Source: Paractinoplanes toevensis (lineage in GTDB: Bacteria > Actinomycetota > Actinomycetes > Mycobacteriales > Micromonosporaceae). Taken from it: a DNA stretch of 64,000 bases. The stretch is taken from NCBI RefSeq assembly GCF_018332695.1, contig NZ_BOQN01000092.1, positions 1 through 64,000 of the forward strand. Reading direction: 5' to 3'. This document shows, piece by piece, positions 16,969 through 25,252 of the stretch. The position numbers and the translations under genes were made by a program. The number at the start of each line of letters is the position of its first letter. Position 1 is the stretch's first letter. The notes below the pieces were generated by a model. That model was not told the DNA's origin and searched no databases. It worked only from the letters and a program-made list of their open reading frames with translations.

Positions 16969-19880
16969 CCGACGACCTGCACCCGGCACTGAGGTGGCGC
17001 GCGCGACTGTCTGACGTCGTTACCTTGCCACTGTCCTGCTCGTGGTCGCTCGACGGCAGCCGCCTCGCGCTGGCGAACCGCGACGTGGCCGTGTGGGCAC
17101 TCCGCCATGGCAACTGGCAGGTCGCCTGGCGCTGGCAGCATGGCGTCGTCCCGGCCTGGCCCAGGGTTGAGTGGTCTCCAACCGCTCCCGACCTGTTTGC
17201 CGTGGTGTACGGACAGTGGGCGATGCTGTATCGGATCTCGCGCTCGGGCTCGCCGGTCTGGCAGGAGCGGGTCGCCGCGGACAACCTTCTCGCTCTCTCG
17301 TTCTCCCCGAGCGGCACTCGCCTCGCCGTTTGCGACGGTTCACACACCATCAAGCTTCTGTCGGTGGCGGACGGAAGCCGAGCGTCCTGGCTGGAACTCG
17401 ACCATCCCGTCGACACGGTTTCCTGGTCGCCGCTGGGCGAGGTGTTTGCCGTGCAGACCGCTGTCGGTGCCTTTCTCATCCATGAGGACGCCGAGATCGC
17501 ACCGAAACCCATCACCAGCCGAGGGCTCTCCTTCAGTGGAATGGTCTGGTCGAGGGACGGACGCATGCTGGGCGCGGCCGACCAGGACTTTCCGTTGCTG
17601 CACGTCTGGAACTCGGAGGGACGACAGCTGGCCGAACTCGAGGTTCAGAGCGACGGGGGCCGGAGCGCGGTCAGCTTCTCGCCCGACGGACGCTTGCTTT
17701 ATGCGGCCGACGCTGTTGCGTTGCGTTGCTGGCGGACGGACACCTGGCAATCGGTCATGCAGGTCGACCTCGGTAACCAGCAGCTGGGCAGGGGGTTGAC
17801 CGCATCGCCGGCTGGTTCGCTGCTGGCGATCTGGGATCGGTCCGGCGGGATCCGCGGTGTCGACATCTACGAGGTCGACACCAATCGCCTGCTGGGCAGC
17901 AAATCGCACGGTGCGCGTACCTACCGCAATGCCAAGGTGGTGCTGGTCGGTGAGACCGGAGTCGGCAAATCCGGTCTCGGGTTGGTATTGAGCAACCAAC
18001 CGTATCGGCCGACCGATTCCACCCACGCTCGGCAGGTATACACGTTCGAGGAAACGGAGGCCGCGCTACCGGACGGTGGTAGCGAGCGGCGGGAGACGCT
18101 GCTGTGGGACATGGCCGGCCAGTCCGGCTATCGGCTCATTCATCAGCTGCATCTGGCGGAGGCCGCCGCCGCACTGGTCGTCTTCGACGCGCGGAGCGAA
18201 ACCGACCCGTTCTCCGGGGTCCGATACTGGGCGCGGGCGCTGCACCAGCAGACCGCGGCACCGGCCATCCTGGTCGCTGCCCGCACCGACCGCGGTGGGG
18301 TGGCCGCCGGTGACAAGCGGATCGCGGCGATCTGCAAAGAGTTGGCATTGACCGGCTACTTCCAGACCAGCGCCCGGGAGGGACGGCAGATCCGGGAACT
18401 TGCCAACGCGATCCGGGCGGCCATCGACTGGGATTCTCTGCCACTGTCGGTCTCCACCGAACTGTTCGAAACCATCAAACAGTTCCTCCTGCGCGAGCGG
18501 AAGAGCCGACGGGTCTTGGCCACGGCCGACGACCTGTACCGCGACTTCCGGCGCTACGAGCCGTCCGTGTCGGACAGCGGCAGCCTGCGGTCGAGCTTCG
18601 ATGCCTGTGTGCGACTTCTGGAGTTGCGCGATGTGGTGCGCCGCCTGTCTTTCGGCGACTTCGTGCTGCTTCAGCCGGAGATGCTGGACTTCTACGCCTC
18701 CTCGCTGATCGATGAGGCGCGCGCTCAGCCCGACGGGCTCGGCTATCTGCCCGAGGTCCGTGCCCTTGCCGGTCAGTTCCCGATACCCCAGGACGGCCGG
18801 CTGGCGCGGCGAGAGGAGCGGCTGCTACTTATTGCGGTGATCGAGGAACTGCTACGGCACGACCTCGCGCAACGCGAGGTCGCCGAGGACGGCGTCGACC
18901 TGGTCTTCCCATCGCAACTGACTGCCGACCGGCCGGTTGACGGGGAACCGGAGGCGGCCGATGTGCTGTTCCGATTCGACGGTGCGGTGACCGCCATCTA
19001 CGCCACCCTCGCCGTGCGGTTGTCGCGGGTCTCGGCGTACGTCCAGAAGGAGATGTGGCGCAACGGAAGCACCTACCGTGCGAAGGTCGGTGGGGTCTGC
19101 GGGGTTCGCGTCTTGCAGCCGGAGGAAGGCCGGGGTGAGCTGGCGGTGTTCTTCGACGCGGACGCCAGCGAGGAGACCCGGTTCCTGTTCGAGGACTACG
19201 TGCACGCTCACCTGACCGCCCGGGCGCTGGCGCGCTCGGTCCGGCGGGAGCGGATCTTCAGCTGCCCCGGGTGCGGCTACCGGGTCGACTCCGAGGCGGT
19301 GCGGCGCCGGCTCGAGCGTGGCGCCACCGACGTGCTGTGCGCGGACTGCGAACAGGTGCGGATCTCGCTGCTGGACCGGGAGGACCGGCTCGCGAGCGCC
19401 TCCGCGGTGCGGGACATGAACGCGAGCGCCGACGCCGGCCGGGACGCCGCCGCCAACACCGCGACGATCCGCGGCAAGGAGGTCACCAAGGACTTCGACG
19501 TGTTCCTGTCCTACAACACGGCCGACCACAACCTGGTCGCCCGGATCGCCGAGCGGCTGCGGGCCGCCGGGGTCCTGGCCTGGTTCGCCCCGGTCGACCT
19601 CGTTCCCGGCGCCCGGTGGCGCAACGAGCTCGAACGGCAGATCGCGAAGGTCCGGGCCGGGGCGGTGTTCCTCGGGCCGCACGGGATGGGCACGTGGCAG
19701 AAGATGGAGGAGGAGCTGCTGGTCAACGAGTCCGCCCGTCGTGACCTGCGGATCATTCCGGTGCTGCTCCCCGGCCACACCGGGGAGCCGGCCGGTTTCC
19801 TGTCGCAGTGGCAGGCCGCCGACTTCCGTCGTAGTGACCCTGATCCGTTCGCCCGGCTGCTGGCGGGCATCACGCAGTAG
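16965..19880 (+). CDS. Beta-propeller, Roc-like GTPase, COR-like, zinc ribbon, TIR protein 2
   Basis: This 971-residue paralogue of the preceding protein starts in its stop codon (ATGA, 4-bp overlap). It keeps the same order: propeller (about 15-315), GTPase with GETGVGKS (329-336) and WDMAGQ (381-386), COR-like region, zinc ribbon (Cys767, 770, 792, 795) and TIR (about 842-965) with FDVFLSYNTAD and WQKME (Glu915). The GTPase-to-TIR part is clearly alignable with protein 1 (for example LRxLH-type block RLIHQLHLAEAAAA in both), while the propellers have diverged. The first half uses more A/T-ending codons than protein 1. A co-translated pair suggests a heteromeric complex. Confidence 0.85.
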   Translation: MTDDLHPALRWRARLSDVVTLPLSCSWSLDGSRLALANRDVAVWALRHGNWQVAWRWQHGVVPAWPRVEWSPTAPDLFAVVYGQWAMLYRISRSGSPVWQERVAADNLLALSFSPSGTRLAVCDGSHTIKLLSVADGSRASWLELDHPVDTVSWSPLGEVFAVQTAVGAFLIHEDAEIAPKPITSRGLSFSGMVWSRDGRMLGAADQDFPLLHVWNSEGRQLAELEVQSDGGRSAVSFSPDGRLLYAADAVALRCWRTDTWQSVMQVDLGNQQLGRGLTASPAGSLLAIWDRSGGIRGVDIYEVDTNRLLGSKSHGARTYRNAKVVLVGETGVGKSGLGLVLSNQPYRPTDSTHARQVYTFEETEAALPDGGSERRETLLWDMAGQSGYRLIHQLHLAEAAAALVVFDARSETDPFSGVRYWARALHQQTAAPAILVAARTDRGGVAAGDKRIAAICKELALTGYFQTSAREGRQIRELANAIRAAIDWDSLPLSVSTELFETIKQFLLRERKSRRVLATADDLYRDFRRYEPSVSDSGSLRSSFDACVRLLELRDVVRRLSFGDFVLLQPEMLDFYASSLIDEARAQPDGLGYLPEVRALAGQFPIPQDGRLARREERLLLIAVIEELLRHDLAQREVAEDGVDLVFPSQLTADRPVDGEPEAADVLFRFDGAVTAIYATLAVRLSRVSAYVQKEMWRNGSTYRAKVGGVCGVRVLQPEEGRGELAVFFDADASEETRFLFEDYVHAHLTARALARSVRRERIFSCPGCGYRVDSEAVRRRLERGATDVLCADCEQVRISLLDREDRLASASAVRDMNASADAGRDAAANTATIRGKEVTKDFDVFLSYNTADHNLVARIAERLRAAGVLAWFAPVDLVPGARWRNELERQIAKVRAGAVFLGPHGMGTWQKMEEELLVNESARRDLRIIPVLLPGHTGEPAGFLSQWQAADFRRSDPDPFARLLAGITQ

Positions 19881-19883
19881 GGT
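19878..19883 (+). promoter_or_regulatory. Leaderless -10 box built on a stop codon
   Basis: TAGGGT begins with the TAG stop of the TIR protein 2 gene and lies 7 nt before the ATG at 19891. This is the usual leaderless arrangement and gives the reductase gene its own promoter despite the 10-bp gap. Confidence 0.45.
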
Positions 19884-19890
19884 CGGAATC

Positions 19891-20310
19891 ATGAGTTCAG
19901 CGATCGATTTGCACGGGGCTCCGCATGTGGAGCGCTACCTCGAGACCAACGGCGAGGACGGCTTTCACTGGCGTAACGGGACCACCATCCTGATCCTGTT
20001 CACCACCGGCCGGAAGTCGGGCGAGCAGCGTTCGCACGCCCTGATCTTCCGGGAGTTCGAGGGCGCCTATCTCGTCGTCGCGTCCAAGGGCGGTGCGCCG
20101 GAGCCGCCGGCCTGGTTCGTGAACCTGTCCGCCGACCCCAACGTCGAGGTCCAGGTCAAGGGCGACCGCTTCGGCGCCACCGCCCGGGTCGCCACCCCGG
20201 CCGAGAAGCCCGCCATGTGGGCGGCGATGACCGAGGTGTGGCCCGACTACGACGAGTACCAGAAGAAGACCGACCGGGAGATCCCGGTGGTGGTCCTCGA
20301 GCGGGTCTAG
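19891..20310 (+). CDS. F420-type nitroreductase/quinone reductase family protein
   Basis: This 139-residue protein belongs to the deazaflavin-dependent nitroreductase (Ddn) split-barrel family. The signs are TTGRKSGEQRSHALIF, VVASKGGAPEPPAWFVNLSADP and the C-terminal WPDYDEYQKKTDREIPVVVL, which are family hallmarks for F420 binding and substrate closure. It probably reduces quinones or similar acceptors with F420H2. It ends tail to tail with glpD, the two stops sharing CTAG (20307-20310). Confidence 0.85.
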   Translation: MSSAIDLHGAPHVERYLETNGEDGFHWRNGTTILILFTTGRKSGEQRSHALIFREFEGAYLVVASKGGAPEPPAWFVNLSADPNVEVQVKGDRFGATARVATPAEKPAMWAAMTEVWPDYDEYQKKTDREIPVVVLERV

Positions 20311-22001
20311 GGTCTCAGCGGCACCACCTCGGGTGCCCCGAGCCGGGCGGCGTCGGCGGTCTCGTCGTCGAGTTGCTCCTGGGAGCGCCGCTCGGCCTCG
20401 ACCCGCAGGCGGTAGTGCTCGACCTCCCGCTCGGTCTGCGACGGTGTCCAGCCGAGCACCCCGGCCACCAGCGCGGCGGCTACCGGTGCCGCGGCGACAC
20501 CCCGGTCGAAGGTTTCGATCGAGATGCGGGTGCGGCGGGTGAGCAGGTCCTCCAGGTGGCGGGCGCCCTCGTGGCTGGCCGCGTAGGTCAGCTCGGCCCG
20601 CAGGTAGTCGTCGGCGCCCTCCACCGGTGCGGCCAGCGACGGGTCGTCCCGGATCAGGTCGAGCACCTCGGTGACCAGGGTTCCGTAGCGACCCAGCAGG
20701 TGTTCGACCCGGGCCACGTGCAGGCCGGATTCGGCGGCCAGCACCCGGCGGCGATTCCACAGGGCGGGGTACCCGTCGGCGCCGAGCAGCGGCACGTCGT
20801 GGGTGCAGGAGGCCGGGACCGAGCGGCCCAGCCCGTGCACGCAGGCGTCGACGGCGTCGCGGGCCATCACCCGGTACGTCGTGTACTTGCCGCCCGCGAC
20901 CACGACCAGGCCGGGCACCGGACTGGCCACGGTGTGTTCCCGGGACAGTTTCGACGTCGACTCCGACTCGCCGGACAGCAGCGGCCGCAGGCCGGCGTAG
21001 ACGCCCTGCACGTCGGCCCGGGACAGCGGCGTGGACAGCACCGTGTTGACGTGTTCGAGCAGGTAGTCGATGTCGGTGCTGGACGCGGCCGGGTGGGCCT
21101 TGTCGAGGGTCCAGTCGGTGTCGGTGGTGCCGATGATCCAGTGCCGGCCCCACGGGATGACGAACAGCACGCTCTTCTCGGTGCGCAGGATCAGGCCGGT
21201 GCGGGACTGGATGCGGTCCCGCGGCACGACCAGGTGGATGCCCTTGGAGGCGCGCACGTGGAACTGGCCGCGCTCACCGACCAGGGCCTGGGTGTCGTCG
21301 GTCCACACACCCGTCGCGTTGATCACCTGCTGAGCCCGTACCTCGAAGGTCCTGTCGTGTTCCAGGTCTTGGACCCGAACCCCGGTGACCCGTTCACCTT
21401 CCCGGAGAAAACCCACCACTTTCGTACGGGAAGCGACGTGCGCGCCGTAGGCGGCCGCCGTGCGGGCCAGGAACATGGTGTGCCGGGCGTCGTCGACCTG
21501 GGCGTCGTAGTACTGCAGGGCCCCGACCAGCGCCTCCTTCTTCAACGCCGGGCATTCGCGCAGCGCACCCCGCCGGGTCAGGTTGCGGTGGTGGGGGAGG
21601 CCGCCGCCCAGCGCCATGGTGTCGTAGAGGGTGACCCCGCTGCCCGCGTAGACCCGCTCCCAGCCGTGGTGCAGCAGGGGGTAGAGGAAGCGCACCGGCC
21701 GGACCAGGTGCGGCGCGAGCCGGGTCAGCAGCAGCCCGCGTTCCCGCAGCGCCTCGCGGACCAGCGCGAAGTCGAGCATCTCCAGGTAGCGCAGCCCGCC
21801 GTGGATCAGTTTGCTGGAGCGGCTGGACGTGCCCGAGGCGAAGTCGCGGGCCTCGACCAGGCCGGTCGACAGGCCGCGGGTGGTGGCGTCCAGCGCGCAG
21901 CCCGCGCCGACCACGCCACCGCCCACGACCAGGACGTCGAGCTCGGCGCCGGCCAGCGCGGCCAGCGCCGAGTCCCGATATTGGGGTGACAGAGCAACCA
22001 T
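20307..22001 (-). CDS. glpD: Glycerol-3-phosphate dehydrogenase
   Basis: This 564-residue FAD enzyme oxidises sn-glycerol-3-phosphate to dihydroxyacetone phosphate at the membrane. The FAD-binding motif VLVVGGGVVGAGCALDA is near residues 23-39, and SSRSSKLIHGGLRYLE and the C-terminal DAO_C domain (from about 400) are typical of GlpD. ATG at 22001 lies 2 bp after the glpK stop, so the gene is the third cistron of glpF-glpK-glpD. Longer in-frame readings upstream run antisense-like through glpK and are rejected. Confidence 0.93.
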   Translation of the reverse strand: MVALSPQYRDSALAALAGAELDVLVVGGGVVGAGCALDATTRGLSTGLVEARDFASGTSSRSSKLIHGGLRYLEMLDFALVREALRERGLLLTRLAPHLVRPVRFLYPLLHHGWERVYAGSGVTLYDTMALGGGLPHHRNLTRRGALRECPALKKEALVGALQYYDAQVDDARHTMFLARTAAAYGAHVASRTKVVGFLREGERVTGVRVQDLEHDRTFEVRAQQVINATGVWTDDTQALVGERGQFHVRASKGIHLVVPRDRIQSRTGLILRTEKSVLFVIPWGRHWIIGTTDTDWTLDKAHPAASSTDIDYLLEHVNTVLSTPLSRADVQGVYAGLRPLLSGESESTSKLSREHTVASPVPGLVVVAGGKYTTYRVMARDAVDACVHGLGRSVPASCTHDVPLLGADGYPALWNRRRVLAAESGLHVARVEHLLGRYGTLVTEVLDLIRDDPSLAAPVEGADDYLRAELTYAASHEGARHLEDLLTRRTRISIETFDRGVAAAPVAAALVAGVLGWTPSQTEREVEHYRLRVEAERRSQEQLDDETADAARLGAPEVVPLRP

Positions 22002-22003
22002 GA

Positions 22004-23521
22004 TCAGTCCACGTCCACCCAGTCGAGGGTGCGCTCGACCGCTTTCTTCCATCGGGTGTAGCCGGTGCTGCGCTGTTCCTCGCTCCACGTCGGCTGCCAG
22101 CGCTGCGACTCGTTCCAGTTGTCCCGCAGCTCGTCGGTCGACTTCCAGAAACCGACGGCGAGACCGGCCGCGTACGCGGCACCCAGCGCGGTCGTCTCGG
22201 CCACCACCGGCCGGCTGACCGGTACGCCGAGCACGTCGGCCTGGATCTGCATGCACAGGTTGTTGGCGGTGATGCCGCCGTCGACCTTGAGCACGTCCAG
22301 GGTGACCCCGGAGTCCTGCGCCATCGCGTCGACCACGTCCCGGCTCTGGTAGCAGATCGACTCGAGGGTGGCCCGGGCGATGTGCGCGTCGGTGTTGAAC
22401 CGGGACAGCCCGACGATCGCGCCGCGGGCGTCGGAGCGCCAGTACGGCGCGAACAGGCCGGAGAACGCGGGCACGAAGTACACCCCGCCGCTGTCCGGCA
22501 CCGACGCGGCCAGGGCCTCGCTGGCGGCCGCGTCCTTGATCACGTGGAGCTGGTCGCGCAGCCACTGCACGGCCGAGCCGGTCACTGCGATCGAGCCTTC
22601 CAGCGCGTACACCGGAGCGGCGTCGCCGAACTTGTAGCAGACCGTCGTGAGCAGGCCGTTCTCCGAGCGGACCAGCTCGGTGCCGGTGTTGAGCAGCATG
22701 AAGTTGCCGGTGCCGTAGGTGTTCTTGGCCTCGCCGGGGGAGAAGCACACCTGACCGACGGTGGCCGCCTGCTGGTCGCCGAGGTCCCCGGTGAGCGGCA
22801 CCTCGCCGCCCAGCGGCCCGGGCCAGCGGGCCACGCCGTAGGTGTTCGGGTCGGACGACGGCCGGATCTCGGGGAGCATCGAGCGCGGGATCCCGAAGAA
22901 GCCCAGCAGTTCGTCGTCCCACTGCAAAGATTCAAGATCCATGAGCATCGTACGGCTGGCGTTGGTCACGTCGGTGACGTGATTGCCCCCGTCCACGCCA
23001 CCGGTCATGTTCCACAGCAGCCAGCTGTCGGTGTTGCCGAAGATGGCGTCGCCGCGCTCGGCCGCCGCGCGGACCCCGTCAACGTTCTCCAGAATCCACT
23101 GGATCTTGCCGCCGGAGAAGTACGTGGCGGGCGGCAGCCCGGCCTTGCGGCGGATGACGTCGCCGCGGCCGTCCCGGTCCAGGGCGGACGCGATCCGGTC
23201 GGTGCGGGTGTCCTGCCAGACGATCGCGTTGTAGTACGGCCGGCCGGTCGTGCGGTCCCACACCACCGCGGTCTCCCGCTGGTTCGTGATGCCCAGCGCG
23301 GCCAGGTCACTGGCCTGCAGATTCGCCTTCTGCATGCCGGTGCGCACCACCGTGGTCGTACGGTCCAGGATCTCCACCGGGTTGTGTTCCACCCAGCCGG
23401 CCTGCGGCAGGATCTGCTCGTGCTCCAACTGGTGGCGGGCCACCTCGTTGCCGCCGTGATCGAAGATCATGAAGCGGGTGCTGGTGGTGCCCTGGTCGAC
23501 GGCGCCGACGAAGTCAGCCAT
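22004..23521 (-). CDS. glpK: Glycerol kinase 1
   Basis: This 505-residue FGGY kinase phosphorylates glycerol with ATP. The N-terminus AVDQGTTSTRFMIFDHGG binds phosphate, and the FGGY signatures are evident (YFSGGKIQWILENVDG; GEAKNTYGTGNFMLLNTG; VDGGITANNLCMQIQADVLG). A GGAGG site sits 6 nt before the ATG. Its start overlaps the end of glpF by 8 bp. A second glycerol kinase gene lies at 25253, on the other side of the regulator. Confidence 0.95.
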   Translation of the reverse strand: MADFVGAVDQGTTSTRFMIFDHGGNEVARHQLEHEQILPQAGWVEHNPVEILDRTTTVVRTGMQKANLQASDLAALGITNQRETAVVWDRTTGRPYYNAIVWQDTRTDRIASALDRDGRGDVIRRKAGLPPATYFSGGKIQWILENVDGVRAAAERGDAIFGNTDSWLLWNMTGGVDGGNHVTDVTNASRTMLMDLESLQWDDELLGFFGIPRSMLPEIRPSSDPNTYGVARWPGPLGGEVPLTGDLGDQQAATVGQVCFSPGEAKNTYGTGNFMLLNTGTELVRSENGLLTTVCYKFGDAAPVYALEGSIAVTGSAVQWLRDQLHVIKDAAASEALAASVPDSGGVYFVPAFSGLFAPYWRSDARGAIVGLSRFNTDAHIARATLESICYQSRDVVDAMAQDSGVTLDVLKVDGGITANNLCMQIQADVLGVPVSRPVVAETTALGAAYAAGLAVGFWKSTDELRDNWNESQRWQPTWSEEQRSTGYTRWKKAVERTLDWVDVD

Positions 23522-24350
23522 GCGTTGCCTCCACGTTGTCGCGTTGGGTCGGGATCTCGCCCGGCTCCTGCGGTGCCTCGGACGGCAGGAACCGCCCGAT
23601 CAGTGCCTGGTACAGCCCGGCGCCGATCAACCCACCAATGATCGGGGCGACGATCGGAATCCAGAAGTACAGATAACCCGTCTGATCGCGCATCGCCCCG
23701 CCGTACCCGGTGAGGAAACTGGCGAGTCGCGGCCCGAAGTCGCGGGCCGGGTTGATCGCGTAGCCGGCGTTGGTGCCCCAGGCCATCCCGATCGCGACCA
23801 CGAGCAGGCCGATGACCACGGGTGCCAGGTTGGCGAGCGGTGCCGTGTTGGCCGAGTCGGTGATGGCCAGGATCAGGAACAGCAGGATGGCCGTACCGAT
23901 GATCTGGTCCCGGAAGGCTCCCCATTCGCCGACCGGAAGCGTTCCGTTGCCCGGCAGGGTGGAGAAGACGCCCTGCGTCTTGATCGTCAGGCCGGGGTCG
24001 GCGGCGTGCAGTACCTCGGTGTAGTTCCAGCGCACCAGCAGGGCGGCGACGAACGCGCCGAGGAACTGGGCCAGGGAGTACGGCGCCACCTTGCGCCACT
24101 CGAAGCCTTTGAAGACCGCGAGCGCGATGGTGACGGCCGGGTTGAGATGGGCGCCGCTGACCCGGGCCGCCACGTAGACGCCGAGTGTCACGCCGAGGCC
24201 CCACGACCAGGCGATGCTGTCGTGATCACCGATGCCGGCGCCGGCCACCTGCGCGACGACGCCCACGCCGAAGAGGATGAGGATCATGGTTCCGGCGAAC
24301 TCGGCGGCAAGCTCGCCCAGCAACCCCGGAATCTTGAATCGTTCCGCCAT
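23514..24350 (-). CDS. glpF: Glycerol uptake facilitator (aquaglyceroporin)
   Basis: This 278-residue MIP channel has six membrane helices and the two pore motifs HLNPAVT (first NPA box) and AINPARD (second NPA box). The Asp after the second NPA is the aquaglyceroporin marker and favours glycerol over water. AGGAGG at 24356-24361 (minus strand) precedes the ATG at 24350 and excludes longer starts. It heads the glpFKD operon, opposite the IclR gene. Confidence 0.93.
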   Translation of the reverse strand: MAERFKIPGLLGELAAEFAGTMILILFGVGVVAQVAGAGIGDHDSIAWSWGLGVTLGVYVAARVSGAHLNPAVTIALAVFKGFEWRKVAPYSLAQFLGAFVAALLVRWNYTEVLHAADPGLTIKTQGVFSTLPGNGTLPVGEWGAFRDQIIGTAILLFLILAITDSANTAPLANLAPVVIGLLVVAIGMAWGTNAGYAINPARDFGPRLASFLTGYGGAMRDQTGYLYFWIPIVAPIIGGLIGAGLYQALIGRFLPSEAPQEPGEIPTQRDNVEATHG

Positions 24351-24412
24351 GTGCCCTCCTTGCTCGATCCTCCGGACGCTAGGTAGGTGCACAGGCACCG
24401 GCAATGACGGCC

Positions 24413-24429
24413 GTTCGGCATTACCGAAC
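24413..24429. promoter_or_regulatory. Probable GylR/IclR operator
   Basis: GTTCGG-CATTA-CCGAAC is a perfect 6-bp inverted repeat with a 5-bp spacer in the 123-bp gap between glpF and the iclR gene. Its position between the two starts and its form suit an IclR-family dimer controlling both directions. Confidence 0.65.
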
Positions 24430-24460
24430 ATTGATCACGGTGCGCGTTCACATCGTGGCA

Positions 24461-24466
24461 TAGAGT
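24461..24466 (+). promoter_or_regulatory. Leaderless -10 box of the IclR gene
   Basis: TAGAGT lies 7 nt before the GTG at 24474, which supports that start codon and a leaderless transcript for the regulator-glpK2 unit. Confidence 0.5.
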
Positions 24467-24473
24467 CGGTAAC

Positions 24474-25235
24474 GTGCCCGGAACAGTGCAGTCGATCGAG
24501 CGGGCCGCCGCGGTCCTGCGCCTGCTGTCGGGCGGATCGGGGCGTCTTCCCCTGGGCGAGATAGCCCGCTCGCTCGACCTGGCCAAGGGCACCACCCACG
24601 GCATCCTGCGCACCCTGCAACACGTCGGATTCGTCGAACAGGACAGCGTCTCCGGCTACTACCGGCTCGGCCCCGCCCTGCGGGATCTGGGCACCAACTA
24701 CCTCGACGTCAACGAACTGCGCTCCCGCTCGATCAACTGGGCCGACCCGCTCGCCGCCCGCAGCGGGGAGGCGGTCCGGATCGGCACCGTCCGAGCCGGA
24801 CAGGTCCTGATCGTCCACCATGTCTTCCGCCCCGACGACACGTTCCAGACCCTCGACGTCGGCACCATGCTGCCGCTGCACGCCACCGCCCTCGGCAAGG
24901 TGCTGGTCGCCTACCGGGCGGCGGCGGTCGGCCCGCCCCGCCAACTCGACCGCTTCACCCGCCGCACGATCCTCACGCCCCGGGCTCTCGCGGCCGAACT
25001 CCACCGCGTGCACGAGGCCGGCTGGGCGGCCGACATCGAGGAGATGACGCCCGGCATCGCGGCCGTGGCCGCGCCGATCCGCGGCTACGGCGGCCTGGTC
25101 GTCGGCGCCCTCGGCATCAGCGGCCTGGTCGAACGCATCTGCGACAGCCACTACCACCCCCACCAGCATCTCGTCGCCTACGTCCGGGACGCGGCCCGCG
25201 CCATCTCCCAGGACCTCGGAGCCGCCCGTCGCTAG
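24474..25235 (+). CDS. IclR-family regulator of glycerol genes (GylR-like)
   Basis: This 253-residue protein has a winged helix-turn-helix at about 5-65 (GEIARSLDLAKGTTHGILRTLQ) and an IclR effector domain at about 75-245 (ALGKVLVAY, GIAAVAAPIRGYGGLVVGALG). It resembles Streptomyces GylR, the repressor of glycerol genes that responds to glycerol or glycerol-3-phosphate. Placement between glpFKD and glpK2, with a palindrome in the divergent gap, supports that role. The start is GTG, leaderless. Confidence 0.87.
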   Translation: MPGTVQSIERAAAVLRLLSGGSGRLPLGEIARSLDLAKGTTHGILRTLQHVGFVEQDSVSGYYRLGPALRDLGTNYLDVNELRSRSINWADPLAARSGEAVRIGTVRAGQVLIVHHVFRPDDTFQTLDVGTMLPLHATALGKVLVAYRAAAVGPPRQLDRFTRRTILTPRALAAELHRVHEAGWAADIEEMTPGIAAVAAPIRGYGGLVVGALGISGLVERICDSHYHPHQHLVAYVRDAARAISQDLGAARR

Positions 25236-25252
25236 GTTGGCAAAGGACTCTC

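Noticed and set aside
13906..16989. Very long open frame antisense to the first TIR/GTPase gene
   Set aside because: It mirrors the G/C third-position bias of the real gene, is low-complexity and contains no motif.
20217..21989. 590-codon plus-strand frame over glpD
   Set aside because: glpD on the minus strand has all FAD and family motifs; the plus reading has none.
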